NCBI RefSeq assembly: GCF_024734895.1
Contig: NZ_CP091430.1
Span: 5,474,501 to 5,538,500, forward strand
Direction of reading: 5' to 3'
Source: Paenibacillus spongiae
GTDB lineage: Bacteria; Bacillota; Bacilli; Paenibacillales; Paenibacillaceae
DNA length: 64,000 nucleotides
Shown here one piece after another: positions 55,474 through 63,789 of this stretch (position 1 is the stretch's first letter; the number at the start of each line of letters is the position of its first letter). The translations under genes were made by a program, and so were the position numbers. A model generated the notes under the pieces. The model did no database searches. It saw only the letters and a program-made list of their open reading frames with translations, and was not told where the DNA came from.

Positions 55474-56209
55474 CCGCGGTAAGCCGGTAGAATGCTTCCT
55501 CCAGCGTGCCGTTATCGCTCGGCATCCCGGCTGCCGAGCGGATATCGCTCAGCGAGCCCTGAGCAATGATCTTCCCATGATGCAGCACGATAAAGCGGTC
55601 GCAATACGTTTCGACGGTCGACAAAATATGCGAGCTCATGAAGATCGCCGCGCCTTCCCGCTTCACCTCGACAAGCTTGTCCAGCAGCGACCGGATTCCA
55701 AGCGGATCCAGCCCCAGAAACGGCTCGTCGATAATATAGAGCGGCGGACGGGCAAGCAGCGCATTCATGATCATCACCTTCTGACGCATCCCTTTCGAGA
55801 GATGCGCGGCGAACGCGCTTCGCTTTGGCGTCATGTAGAAATCGTCCAGCAGATTCGCGGTAAGGTCCGAATATCGGGACTCTTCCACATTGTATGCCAT
55901 GCCGGTCAAGTGAAGATGCTCCTCTACGGTAAGCTCGTCGAACAACAACGGTGTTTCAGGTACGTAAGCGATGGCGCTGCGATACTGTCCCGGTTCCTGG
56001 CCTAATGTTTGACCTTGAACGCGGACTTCTCCCTCATGCGCCTGCATGAGCCCCAGAATATGCTTAATTGCCGTGCTTTTGCCCGCTCCATTCAAGCCGA
56101 TCAACCCGACCATCTCGCCGGGCTCCACTTGGAATGACAAGCCGTGCAGCACAGGTCTGCGGGGGCTGTAGCCCCCCGTCAAATTGCGAACCTCTAATAC
56201 CGGATTCAT
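55451..56209 (-). CDS. ecsA: EcsA-like ABC transporter ATP-binding protein
   Basis: 252 residues from ATG 56209, with GAGGTGA in front (ATG 56233 lacks a site). Nucleotide-binding motifs are complete: Walker A GLNGAGKST, a Q-loop region YVPETPLLFDELT, an atypical signature LSKGMRQK (LSGGQ in most ABC proteins but LSKGM in EcsA), Walker B LYIIDEPFLGLD and the H-loop FMSSHILSTVE. Works with the EcsB gene that overlaps its end. No transporter solute-binding protein is present, as usual for Ecs. Confidence 0.9.
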   Translation of the reverse strand: MNPVLEVRNLTGGYSPRRPVLHGLSFQVEPGEMVGLIGLNGAGKSTAIKHILGLMQAHEGEVRVQGQTLGQEPGQYRSAIAYVPETPLLFDELTVEEHLHLTGMAYNVEESRYSDLTANLLDDFYMTPKRSAFAAHLSKGMRQKVMIMNALLARPPLYIIDEPFLGLDPLGIRSLLDKLVEVKREGAAIFMSSHILSTVETYCDRFIVLHHGKIIAQGSLSDIRSAAGMPSDNGTLEEAFYRLTADGGPHGG

Positions 56210-56339
56210 CACTCTCACCTCATCTGCTTCCATTATACCGAAAAAGCAGGCAGAAACGAAAACAGCGTCATGCGTAAATTTAACACCCGTGATGAAGGTA
56301 AAAGGAAGCGGGACCCGATTGGTGCGGCTGCCCCGTGAA

Positions 56340-56381
56340 TAAAATAAGGGCCCCTTCCCGTCCGAGACGGGAGGAACCCTT
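56340..56381 (-). terminator. Rho-independent terminator
   Basis: On the minus strand AAGGGTTCCTCCCGTC and GACGGGAAGGGGCCCTT pair and TATTTTATT follows. It ends the SLH-protein gene. Confidence 0.78.
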
Positions 56382-56412
56382 AATATAGATGGGGAGGATA
56401 TTTAATGCATGA

Positions 56413-57636
56413 TTATTTTACTTCAATAGAAGTAACGATATTGTTCTCCAGCTCCAGCTCAACTTGCTGGCCCGGATCCAGAGATATTGCTCCACCTTCA
56501 ATTTTCACATCCGGGGAAACATTGAACTCAAAGGGTTGTGAGACTCCGTTAACTTCCTTCGTGATAGAGATCGTCGCGATTTTTCCTTGGGAATTATGCG
56601 TGAACTTGATAAACTTGCCTGCTTCCGTCGTAAAACCGGCCTGTTCAGCGGTTTTGGTCACCTCGATGAACACGACCTTGTTCTGATACGTGCGGACAAG
56701 CACCTCATCGCCGGCTTTAAGCGCCGATACCGGAGCTTTCACATTGTTGCGGAAAATGAATACGTTCGGGTCAAGCGCAACGGAAACCTCGGACTTGTCC
56801 GATTTCACGACAACGATGGAGCCGTTTGCAGGATCCGCCTTCAGCTTGCCCGTAATCGCCTGAGCGTCATGATCCGGCATTTCCTCATCCGTACGGTCCA
56901 GAATCGCTGCCAATTCGGCGCGTGTAACCGGTTGGTTAGGACGGAACGTCTTGTCGCTGTATCCGGTAATAATCCCTTTCTCGAGCGCGACCGCTACATA
57001 GCCTACAGCACCCGCAGGGATCTTGTCCGCATCTTTGAAGCTCAGCTCCGTATTCATCTTCGCTTTCGCTTCAGCTTCAAGACCGAGCGCTTTCACCAGC
57101 AGCGTTGCCGCATATAGGCGCGTCGCCGGCTTCTCGGCTTGCAGCACGGAATCGGTCTCTGAGAACAGATCCTTCTCAAGCGCGACAGCGACATAACCTA
57201 CTGCCCAAGGATACTTGCGCTTCAGCTGATCGGCATCTTTAAAGTTCAGCTTTGTGGCCATTTCCTCAGCCGACTCCGCCTGCTCTTTGAAGCCCATCAA
57301 ACGAACGGCCGACACAATCGTTTCGATGCGCGTTATTTTCTGATGAGGCTTGAACGTACCGTCGTCATAACCGTTAAACACGCCTTTGGAAGCAAGACGG
57401 ATAACGTGCTCGAGAGCCCACTTCAGCTCTTTCTCGTCTTTGAAATGCAGATGGATGTCGATATCGTCTTTCTTGCCATTCTGCTTCTTTTTCTCGGATT
57501 GCTTCTTATCCTCATGCTTCCAATCGTCATCATGCCCTTTGCCTTTTCCGTCTGCAAACGCGCTTGATGCACCGCCTGCAAGTGTAAGTAACGCCATCGA
57601 TGTAATCGCCGCTTTTTTCATGAATGTCTTACTCAT
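56413..57636 (-). CDS. S-layer homology (SLH) domain surface protein
   Basis: 407 residues: a signal peptide (AAITSMALLTLAGGASSAFA), a Lys/Asp/Gln-rich linker, three SLH modules at about 75-250 (marks: VFNGYDDGTFKPHQKITRIE, LNFKDADQLKRKYPWAVGY, GIITGYSDKTFRPNQPVTRAE), and a C-terminal beta-rich region of about 150 residues with repeated VTK/VSL strands. SLH modules hold the protein to pyruvylated cell-wall polymer. The C-terminal part resembles the small SLH proteins found in many Paenibacilli and has no enzyme motif. ATG 57636, with GGAGAG ten bases upstream. Confidence 0.9.
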   Translation of the reverse strand: MSKTFMKKAAITSMALLTLAGGASSAFADGKGKGHDDDWKHEDKKQSEKKKQNGKKDDIDIHLHFKDEKELKWALEHVIRLASKGVFNGYDDGTFKPHQKITRIETIVSAVRLMGFKEQAESAEEMATKLNFKDADQLKRKYPWAVGYVAVALEKDLFSETDSVLQAEKPATRLYAATLLVKALGLEAEAKAKMNTELSFKDADKIPAGAVGYVAVALEKGIITGYSDKTFRPNQPVTRAELAAILDRTDEEMPDHDAQAITGKLKADPANGSIVVVKSDKSEVSVALDPNVFIFRNNVKAPVSALKAGDEVLVRTYQNKVVFIEVTKTAEQAGFTTEAGKFIKFTHNSQGKIATISITKEVNGVSQPFEFNVSPDVKIEGGAISLDPGQQVELELENNIVTSIEVK

Positions 57637-57736
57637 GGTGCTGCCACTCTCCTCTACGATAGCGGTCCGTGCCGCTTATTTTTGCTTTCGCCCATAACCT
57701 TCGGCAGCCCATTGCCGGTTTAGGGGGGTGACCCGC

Positions 57737-57769
57737 AAAAAAGAAAAAAGGACAGCGTCGTCGCCGTCC
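57737..57769 (-). terminator. Rho-independent terminator of the DEAD-box gene
   Basis: GGACGGCG and CGCTGTCC pair over a GACGA-type loop, followed on the minus strand by TTTTTTCTTTTTT. It lies about 80 bases after the helicase stop. Confidence 0.85.
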
Positions 57770-57849
57770 TCATTCGGATTAACCGATATAGCTGCCAATA
57801 GCTTGGCATTACTAGCCTTATTCAGACATTTAGGCCTGCAGGATTCACC

Positions 57850-59340
57850 CTACGATTTCTGTTCCCCGTCTTGTCCATCGCGCTTGGCCTTCAGCCATTT
57901 CGGCGCCCCTTTATCCTTCTTCTCCCGCTGGAGCTGGCGTGCCGACTTCGCTGGTGCAGCCGGCCTGGATTTGGACAACCCGGCAGGCGCCGGCTTCGTT
58001 CCGGCCGTTCTTCCCCGAGGGGAAGCGGCCGTCTGATTGCCAGGGCTTTCCACACCGGCATCGCTGCGGCGGCCATCGACATGCAAAGCGCCTTCGCCTC
58101 TGTAAGCGGCAGCCGAGCTCCCATTGTTCGGGGTTTTCTTCCCCGCCGAAGATGAATTTTTCTCACGGCCTCCGTTTCTTGATTGCAGCCGGGAGGCTTG
58201 AAGCTCCTCCGGAGCCCATAGCTGTCCGCGGAACATCTCCCTCTCGCGCAGGTCGATCCCCAGCTGCTTGTTGAACTTCTCCATGATGAACAGCTGCTGC
58301 GGCGTTACGATGGACACGACTGTGCCGGGTTTGCCCATGCGCCCGGTGCGGCCCGACCGGTGTACGTAATGATCGGCATCCACTGCCGGATCCAGATGAA
58401 CGACAAGCGGCAAGTCTGCGATATCCAACCCGCGCGCAGCGACATCCGTTGCCAATAACAGCTGACAGCGTCCTTCGCGGAAACGGGTCAGCGTAGCTGC
58501 CCTTCTTTGCTTGTCCGCATCGCCGTATAACGTCTCCACGGTAAAGCCCTCATAACCGAACTTGGCCTCATAATTGGCGATTTCATCGGTCTCGTTGATG
58601 AACAGAAGCGCAGACGCAGGGTTCAGGAGACGAATAAGCCGTCTCGCAGTATCCACTTTGTCGCGCTTATCGCAGACCAGATAGTAGTGTTCCACCTGGC
58701 TGGGTATGTTCTGGTCCGCAGCAACCTCGACGACTTGCGGATTCCGCATCCAACGATGCTCCACTTCCTCCATCGGCTTCGGTCTGGTTGCCGAGAAGAA
58801 CGCGATTTGCCGATCGCGGACCATCCCTTTCAGCAGCGTCTCGACCTCCTTGGTCGATCCGAGACTAAAGACCTGGTCGGCTTCATCGACGATAAGCAGA
58901 CGAATTTGATGTAATTTTAATTTGCCGGAGGCGGCAATTTCGTGTATGCGTCCGGGCGTACCGACAATCAGATGCGGACGCTGCTTCAGCTTCTCCACCT
59001 GCCGATGGACCGAAGCGCCTCCAATTAGCTGCTGGACACGGACACCGACCGGTTCACCGTAAATTTCGGCGACCCGCATAATCTGCATGGCCAGCTCCTG
59101 CGTTGGTGCCAGAATCATCACCTGCAGTCCTGGGCTAGATGTATCTATGCTCTGCAGAGCCGGCAGCAAATAAGCCAGCGTCTTGCCTGTGCCGGTTTGC
59201 GACCTTGCCGATACGTCATGTCCGCCGATCAGCGCAGGTATTGCGGCTGCCTGGACAGGCGTCGGATGAACGATTTCATTCGAATACAGCTTATTTGCCA
59301 ATTCGGGACGTAAGCCGTAAGATTCCCAAGTTTCATTCAT
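57850..59340 (-). CDS. DEAD-box ATP-dependent RNA helicase
   Basis: 496 residues. The helicase core shows PTPVQAAAIP (Q motif), ARSQTGTGKT (motif I), a PTQELAMQ block, VDEADQVFSLG (motif II), SAT (III), LLATDVAARGLDI (V) and HRSGRTGRMG (VI). After residue 385 comes a basic, low-complexity tail rich in Arg, Lys, Ser and Pro that probably binds RNA. In Bacilli such helicases (CshA/CshB/YfmL) act in RNA turnover and cold adaptation; which of them this matches cannot be told. The tail ends in GQDGEQKS. Its start at ATG 59340 has AGGAGCTTTACGAA upstream. Confidence 0.92.
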   Translation of the reverse strand: MNETWESYGLRPELANKLYSNEIVHPTPVQAAAIPALIGGHDVSARSQTGTGKTLAYLLPALQSIDTSSPGLQVMILAPTQELAMQIMRVAEIYGEPVGVRVQQLIGGASVHRQVEKLKQRPHLIVGTPGRIHEIAASGKLKLHQIRLLIVDEADQVFSLGSTKEVETLLKGMVRDRQIAFFSATRPKPMEEVEHRWMRNPQVVEVAADQNIPSQVEHYYLVCDKRDKVDTARRLIRLLNPASALLFINETDEIANYEAKFGYEGFTVETLYGDADKQRRAATLTRFREGRCQLLLATDVAARGLDIADLPLVVHLDPAVDADHYVHRSGRTGRMGKPGTVVSIVTPQQLFIMEKFNKQLGIDLREREMFRGQLWAPEELQASRLQSRNGGREKNSSSAGKKTPNNGSSAAAYRGEGALHVDGRRSDAGVESPGNQTAASPRGRTAGTKPAPAGLSKSRPAAPAKSARQLQREKKDKGAPKWLKAKRDGQDGEQKS

Positions 59341-59373
59341 TTCGTAAAGCTCCTCATTTCATCATTCCGTGGT

Positions 59374-60153
59374 TTACTTGCGATTCAGGAAGCGTCCTGC
59401 CACTTTATCAGCCAGACGCGGCGCCATACTATACAGCCGGATACCGATTCCAGCCGACCATGGAAGATCAACCTCCGGCGTCTGCCGTTCGATAACGCGG
59501 ACGATCGCTTCCGCCACCTTATCCGGCTTCAGCATATAACTCCGAACGTTCTTCGCATAATTTCCTTCCGGGTCGGCCGCATGCAGAAAGGGTGTATCAA
59601 TCGGTCCCGGATTGACCGCCGAAACCGCGATGCCGAGCGGCTTTAATTCGGTTCGCAGCGCATTGGTCAGTCCGAGCACCGCATGCTTCGTCGCCGCATA
59701 GCCCGATGCCTTGGCTGTGCTGAGCTTGCCGGCCATGGAAGCGACATTGACGATATGTCCGCCCCCTTGATGGCGCATAATGGGCAGCACCATCTTCGTA
59801 CAGCGGACAATCCCCATATAATTCGTATCCATCATGTCTGCAAAATGCTCCAGCGGCGCATCCTCGAATGCTTCGAACAGACCATATCCCGCATTATTAA
59901 GCAGAACGTCAATCCGTCCAAAGTCGTAAGCCGCGCGCGCGATTACATTAGACACTTCATCCTGGTCCCGGACATCCAGCTTGTAGCAGCCGAATGCCCC
60001 CTTCAGGGAAGCGGCCGTATCTTTCAGTTTCATTTCATTGCGGCCCGTTATAATCGGAATCGCGCCTCGATCAGCCAGCTGTCTTGCCGTCTCCGCTCCG
60101 ATACCGCTAGCCGCGCCGGTTATAAATATAATTTTCCCTTGCAGCACCTGCAT
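59374..60153 (-). CDS. Short-chain dehydrogenase/reductase
   Basis: 259 residues of classical SDR type: the cofactor loop TGAASGIG at 11-18, NNAGYG at about 88, the catalytic Ser in VASMAGKLS, and YAATKHAV with the Tyr and Lys. Arg in TGRNEMKL next to the second strand suggests preference for NADP(H). The C-terminus has RVIERQTPEVDLPWSAGIGIR, seen in SDRs with lipid-like substrates. ATG 60153; a GTG three bases earlier is possible. Stands between the DEAD-box gene and cheX and is not visibly part of a larger operon. Substrate not inferable. Confidence 0.88.
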   Translation of the reverse strand: MQVLQGKIIFITGAASGIGAETARQLADRGAIPIITGRNEMKLKDTAASLKGAFGCYKLDVRDQDEVSNVIARAAYDFGRIDVLLNNAGYGLFEAFEDAPLEHFADMMDTNYMGIVRCTKMVLPIMRHQGGGHIVNVASMAGKLSTAKASGYAATKHAVLGLTNALRTELKPLGIAVSAVNPGPIDTPFLHAADPEGNYAKNVRSYMLKPDKVAEAIVRVIERQTPEVDLPWSAGIGIRLYSMAPRLADKVAGRFLNRK

Positions 60154-60361
60154 CACCTGTACTTTAGTTTACTTCAACCGGAAGCATTAGGCAAAGATAG
60201 GCAATGTCGTCCAACGCAGGCCGGACTTGACGTGCATGCCAAGAGCCTGTCCAGGGCTAGTCAATCGGGCCTATGGACGGCAGATGAGCCCCCGGTTCCA
60301 GCGAACCGCGTCCAATCACCGGCATCCAGCGCTCGAACGGGCGCTATCGCAGCTATAATGC

Positions 60362-60388
60362 AAAAAAAAGCTCCCCGCGGGAGCTTTA
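60362..60388 (-). terminator. Rho-independent terminator of cheX
   Basis: On the minus strand AAAGCTCCC-GCG-GGGAGCTTTTTTTT forms a compact stem with eight T residues. Ends the cheX-like gene. Confidence 0.88.
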
Positions 60389-60394
60389 TTGATG

Positions 60395-60856
60395 TTACGA
60401 TGCTACTAGAACTTGAATATCCAACTCGCCGATTCCATCCATAATTAACGGGATCGTAAGGGCTCTCTTGGCTTCGAATCCCGCCGATTGGGCCGAATGA
60501 AGAACCTTAGGCGGCGTAATATCCACCCGAACTCCTTGATTGAAGAGGATCGTGCTCGCATTGCCGCTGATCATATTGCCCAGCTCTGATATCGCGCTCT
60601 TGCCCATCTCGTCGATTTCGGAAATTACGAAGCCGCCCATCATGGCCGATATCATCTTGATCGCTACCTCTTCGCTGAGACCAAATACAATGTCTCCGTT
60701 CATTTGGCCGTTAAGGCCAATCTGAATCCAAATATAATTCTCAACGAACTTCACGTCTTTAAGGCCCAACTGCCCGGTAGACGGCCGAATTTGAACAACT
60801 TGTTCGATGACAATTTTTGCGGATTCCAGGAATGGATTAATGTACTCGGCCTTCAT
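60395..60856 (-). CDS. cheX: CheX-like CheY-P phosphatase
   Basis: 153 residues. CheX/CheC/FliY phosphatases remove phosphate from CheY-P; their mark is a helix with E-x-x-N, here ELGN at 91-94 in SAISELGNMISGNAS. The flanking phrases IGLNGQMNGDIVFGLSEE and TPPKVLHSAQ fit the CheX fold of Thermotoga and Bacilli. It has one such site, as CheX does, whereas CheC has two. No chemoreceptor gene is adjacent. ATG 60856, with AAGGGGCG upstream. Call is good; dimeric action is family knowledge. Confidence 0.88.
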   Translation of the reverse strand: MKAEYINPFLESAKIVIEQVVQIRPSTGQLGLKDVKFVENYIWIQIGLNGQMNGDIVFGLSEEVAIKMISAMMGGFVISEIDEMGKSAISELGNMISGNASTILFNQGVRVDITPPKVLHSAQSAGFEAKRALTIPLIMDGIGELDIQVLVAS

Positions 60857-61010
60857 CCTATGGTAACGCCCCTTCTCGACTCAATTCGTGTTACACCGTC
60901 AATCTTCTTTTGTATTATACTAGATTTTCTAGGACAAGTATACTATTCCTTGTATAGAATGTAGAAAAAACTCTAATTATGTCGAACGAAAGTCCTAAGG
61001 AGGAGAAAGA

Positions 61011-62036
61011 ATGCCAAACATATGGACCCATTTCATATTTGGTCAGAAAGTACTGCAATCGCTCGGCGAAGATGCATTCCTCGCGGATGATTCACATAGG
61101 CGTTTGTTCAATATGGGCTGTCAAGGGCCCGATTTTCTGTTCTATCGTCATTTTCTTCCCTGGCAGCGTGACAAGACCATGAACAAGCTGGGAAGCGAGA
61201 TGCACAATCGCCATTGCGGGCACGTTATGATGGATTTGCTGGACGCTGTTTGCGGACGCTCCGCCTCTTCATCGGCGCCGGACCGGGCGGTCGTCTATAC
61301 GCTTGGATTTCTGCTTCATCATATATTGGACCGGAATATGCACCCCTACGTGTTCAGCCGCTCCGGATTTCGCAAGTGGGATCACCAACGATTCGAAGTG
61401 ATCATGGATACGCTCATTGCGCGCAAGCTGCTCGGAATCGAGACATGGAGAACGGAAGTATGGCGGGAAATCAATATAAAAGCCGAGAAGCTGCCGGAGA
61501 CGGTCGTCGATGCGTTCGAGCAGGTGACCGCCGTCTACTATGACGATCTTGCACCCGCTGTCCGGCGGGAAGATTGGGATGCGTCCATCCGCGATATGAT
61601 TCATGCACAGCGGCTGTTTCACGACCCGACCGGCATTCGGCGCAAGCTGACCTTTGGGCAGATCGAGCCGCTTGTCTACAAACGCGAGCTCCCTCCTCTT
61701 GATATATTGAATGAAGCCGAACTGCCTTGGCTTGACCCGGTAGACGGCAAACAAGCAAAGACGGACAGCGTATGGACGTTATGGGATGCCGCTATGGAAG
61801 ACGGAATCCGTACCGTTACCGCTGTTCTGAAATGGCTCAGAGAGGAGGAGCAGCCTGACTCCTCCTCTAGTTCCGAAAAATTCTCGCAGCGGGCGACTTC
61901 ACTACGGGAGGCTGCTGCCCTTGAGATCGGCAACCTCTCCTATGAGACCGGCCTGCCCTGCGATAGCGGAGCCGCCATCCGATATGAAGATCCAATCTGG
62001 CCGGATCGGGTAAGCAGCCAAATATCGAGCAGATAG
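61011..62036 (+). CDS. Zinc-dependent phospholipase C fold protein
   Basis: 341 residues. The N-terminal part resembles the zinc-dependent phospholipase C/S1-P1 nuclease fold: NIWTHFIFGQKVL, FNMGCQGPDFLFY, MHNRHCGHVMMDLL and YTLGFLLHHILDRNMHPYV give a series of His/Asp zinc ligands. It lacks a signal peptide, unlike secreted PlcC enzymes, so it may act inside the cell or be a fold relative. The C-terminal third is Ser-rich (SSSSSEKFS) and weakly structured. AAGGAGGAGAAAGA precedes ATG 61011. The stop is followed by the convergent HRDC gene. Similar 'zinc dependent phospholipase C family' genes occur in many Bacilli with unknown role. Confidence 0.75.
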   Translation: MPNIWTHFIFGQKVLQSLGEDAFLADDSHRRLFNMGCQGPDFLFYRHFLPWQRDKTMNKLGSEMHNRHCGHVMMDLLDAVCGRSASSSAPDRAVVYTLGFLLHHILDRNMHPYVFSRSGFRKWDHQRFEVIMDTLIARKLLGIETWRTEVWREINIKAEKLPETVVDAFEQVTAVYYDDLAPAVRREDWDASIRDMIHAQRLFHDPTGIRRKLTFGQIEPLVYKRELPPLDILNEAELPWLDPVDGKQAKTDSVWTLWDAAMEDGIRTVTAVLKWLREEEQPDSSSSSEKFSQRATSLREAAALEIGNLSYETGLPCDSGAAIRYEDPIWPDRVSSQISSR

Positions 62037-62113
62037 ACCGAATGAATGAATGGACGGCCAGCCGTTGTCCACCGAAACGAAGGCGCCCATCTCATTCATA
62101 ATGAAGAATGTGG

Positions 62114-63112
62114 CTACACCGCATCGGGTCTTGCCCGGCGGTAACGCAGACGGATAAGACGCAGGCGGTCGTAGAGCATATCAAGCGGCTTTCCTTGAAC
62201 GGATTCTTCCCCATAAACGTTAAAAAGCACAGGCTTCAAGTACTTGTCGCCGATGGTTGCGAGGGCATCCCACACAAGCTGCTGCTCCGCTTCCGGCATC
62301 TGCTCAAGCTCAAGCTTAATGAGCGGCTCCATATCATAGCCTTCCGTATCGAGCCGCTCGATCCGCTCCATCAAATCGCGGCGCGGAAGCTCGAGCTCGG
62401 CCTGCAGCTGCTCCAGCGACTTCCCTTCCGAAATAGCGCTAAGCAGCTGTCTCTTCTCTCGATGCCTGTCCATCTGCGACTTGTATTTATTCTCTTTCTG
62501 TTTATACAGCCACTGCGTATACAGCTTAGGGTCGAGAGCCTCGGCGACCCAATCAAGCGGAAACGGTCTCGGCTGCTCGAAGGCATTCGTCACCTTAAGC
62601 AAGTCCTCCCCGTAGTTCGCCTGCTTCGCTTCGCCCCAGCCCGGTATTTGCTCTAGCTCTTCCAGCGTGTGGGGAACGTATGCGCTAATCATCCACAAGA
62701 TACGGTTCGTTGCCACCAAATAAGCCGACTTCTTATCGGCCACCGCCCTGGATCTGCGCCAGTCCCTAAGCGCATCGAACAGCGCCGCATTCGAGTTCAT
62801 CTCGCCGAAGCATTGCATCATGGAATACGTGCTGCCTGAGCCGGCGGACGCCCTGCGTTCGTCGAGTGCGCCGTCAATGATGGGCGAATAGCCTTCGCCC
62901 ATCTTCACTGCAGCTCCGTGCCGAAACGCGGCCAGCATCTCCTCCCACGAGCCGCCTTCAAACCAGACGGATTGCTCTTGGCTTCCCGTCTCGCTTACTT
63001 CCGTCCAGACGACAGACCATACCCCCTCGTACTCGCCAATAGACTGCTGCCCTTGCTGAGCCGCATGTCCCTCCGTCACTTTCTCGAATGTGTTCAAAAA
63101 TACAACCTGCAT
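62114..63112 (-). CDS. HRDC-domain protein
   Basis: 332 residues. The middle carries an HRDC domain (about 105-180) of the type used by RecQ and RNase D to bind nucleic acid: FDALRDWRRSRAVADKKSAYLVATNRILWMISAYVPHTLEEL as overlapping phrases, with the IPGWGEAKQANYG turn. Before it lies an acidic region of about 100 residues, after it a highly charged helical part with KQKENKYKSQMDRHREK. No helicase or nuclease motif is present. ATG 63112 is preferred since GGAGGTGTCAGG precedes it. A promoter and a terminator-like hairpin lie upstream on the same strand. Function unknown; a role in DNA or RNA handling is plausible. Confidence 0.82.
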   Translation of the reverse strand: MQVVFLNTFEKVTEGHAAQQGQQSIGEYEGVWSVVWTEVSETGSQEQSVWFEGGSWEEMLAAFRHGAAVKMGEGYSPIIDGALDERRASAGSGSTYSMMQCFGEMNSNAALFDALRDWRRSRAVADKKSAYLVATNRILWMISAYVPHTLEELEQIPGWGEAKQANYGEDLLKVTNAFEQPRPFPLDWVAEALDPKLYTQWLYKQKENKYKSQMDRHREKRQLLSAISEGKSLEQLQAELELPRRDLMERIERLDTEGYDMEPLIKLELEQMPEAEQQLVWDALATIGDKYLKPVLFNVYGEESVQGKPLDMLYDRLRLIRLRYRRARPDAV

Positions 63113-63185
63113 CCTGACACCTCCAAATTTGTCGTTGCTCATATCGACCGACTGAACGAGAGGCTGAGGTTCGTACTACAAGCAC

Positions 63186-63230
63186 AAAAAAAGCACCCCT
63201 TAAGCCGTTACCGGCATTAAGAGGTGCTTC
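63186..63230 (-). terminator. Terminator hairpin in the leader of the HRDC gene
   Basis: On the minus strand GAAGCACCTCTTAATGCCGG pairs with CCGGTAACGGCTTAAGG-type and GGGGTGCTT arms, followed by TTTTTTT. It lies between a good promoter and the HRDC start, so it would stop transcription about 70 bases into the transcript. Confidence 0.75.
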
Positions 63231-63258
63231 CTCAACGTTCAATAATTCGATTGCTCAC

Positions 63259-63287
63259 ATCATAGCATAGGAATAGACCCATGACAA
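63259..63287 (-). promoter_or_regulatory. Sigma-A promoter upstream of the HRDC gene
   Basis: TTGTCA, 17 bases, TATGAT on the minus strand, expected start near 63252. It drives a short leader that meets a hairpin terminator before the HRDC gene. Confidence 0.65.
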
Positions 63288-63442
63288 GGGGAACAAATCG
63301 TCAGGAGTAGACCTATATAACAGGTTGCCCAACTCTGCGGGCAAGTGCTATGATACTTGGCAAAAGCGTATATGCAGTCGGCTCTTATTTGTCATCGTAC
63401 GCGTATGCTTTCTTAACGATTTATACACTTAGGAGGATATAT

Positions 63443-63739
63443 ATGCAGCTGCCGGATTATGATTTCATGTCGGATACGACAGAAGATACGACGACCCGGT
63501 TCGTCACCTTCATTACACCGGGGATGACGCGCTTCGATCTTGCGGTTACGTCGACCCACCGGTTCTATGGCAAGAAGCTGGTTACGGATCTTCAGAGCGG
63601 ACGGACCGCCATTATCGGGCCGGACGATCTCGAAGAGGAAGGTTATTTGGAATATACGTTCAAGCTTACTGAAGAAGAAGCCATGGAGCTGGGACAATTT
63701 CTGACCTTCGTTGTCGGTACGGTGAATTTTACCGATTGA
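63443..63739 (+). CDS. DUF3055-like small protein
   Basis: 98 residues. The pattern TRFVTFITPGMTRFDLAVTSTHRFYGKKLV, LQSGRTAIIGPDDLEEEGYLEYTFKLTEEEAMEL matches my memory of DUF3055, a small cytoplasmic protein of Bacilli. The N-terminus is acidic. ATG 63443 follows TAGGAGGATATAT; the frame is open upstream to 63350 but carries no site. It precedes another small gene by 50 bases, so they may be co-expressed. No function is known for the family; the family label is from recall and needs a profile search. Confidence 0.65.
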   Translation: MQLPDYDFMSDTTEDTTTRFVTFITPGMTRFDLAVTSTHRFYGKKLVTDLQSGRTAIIGPDDLEEEGYLEYTFKLTEEEAMELGQFLTFVVGTVNFTD

Positions 63740-63789
63740 TCGGGGCACACTGAAACGGTAAACCAATACCGTTTGCAGGAGGGACAACG

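Noticed and set aside
57637..57849. Possible riboswitch in the leader of the SLH gene (CCCCCCTAAACCGGCAATGG and GGGCGAAAGC phrases resembling parts of c-di-GMP or ydaO leaders)
   Set aside because: No full set of conserved blocks of the c-di-GMP-I, c-di-AMP, yybP or other known aptamers could be put in order. The first half is explained by the terminator of the DEAD-box gene. A covariance-model search would decide.
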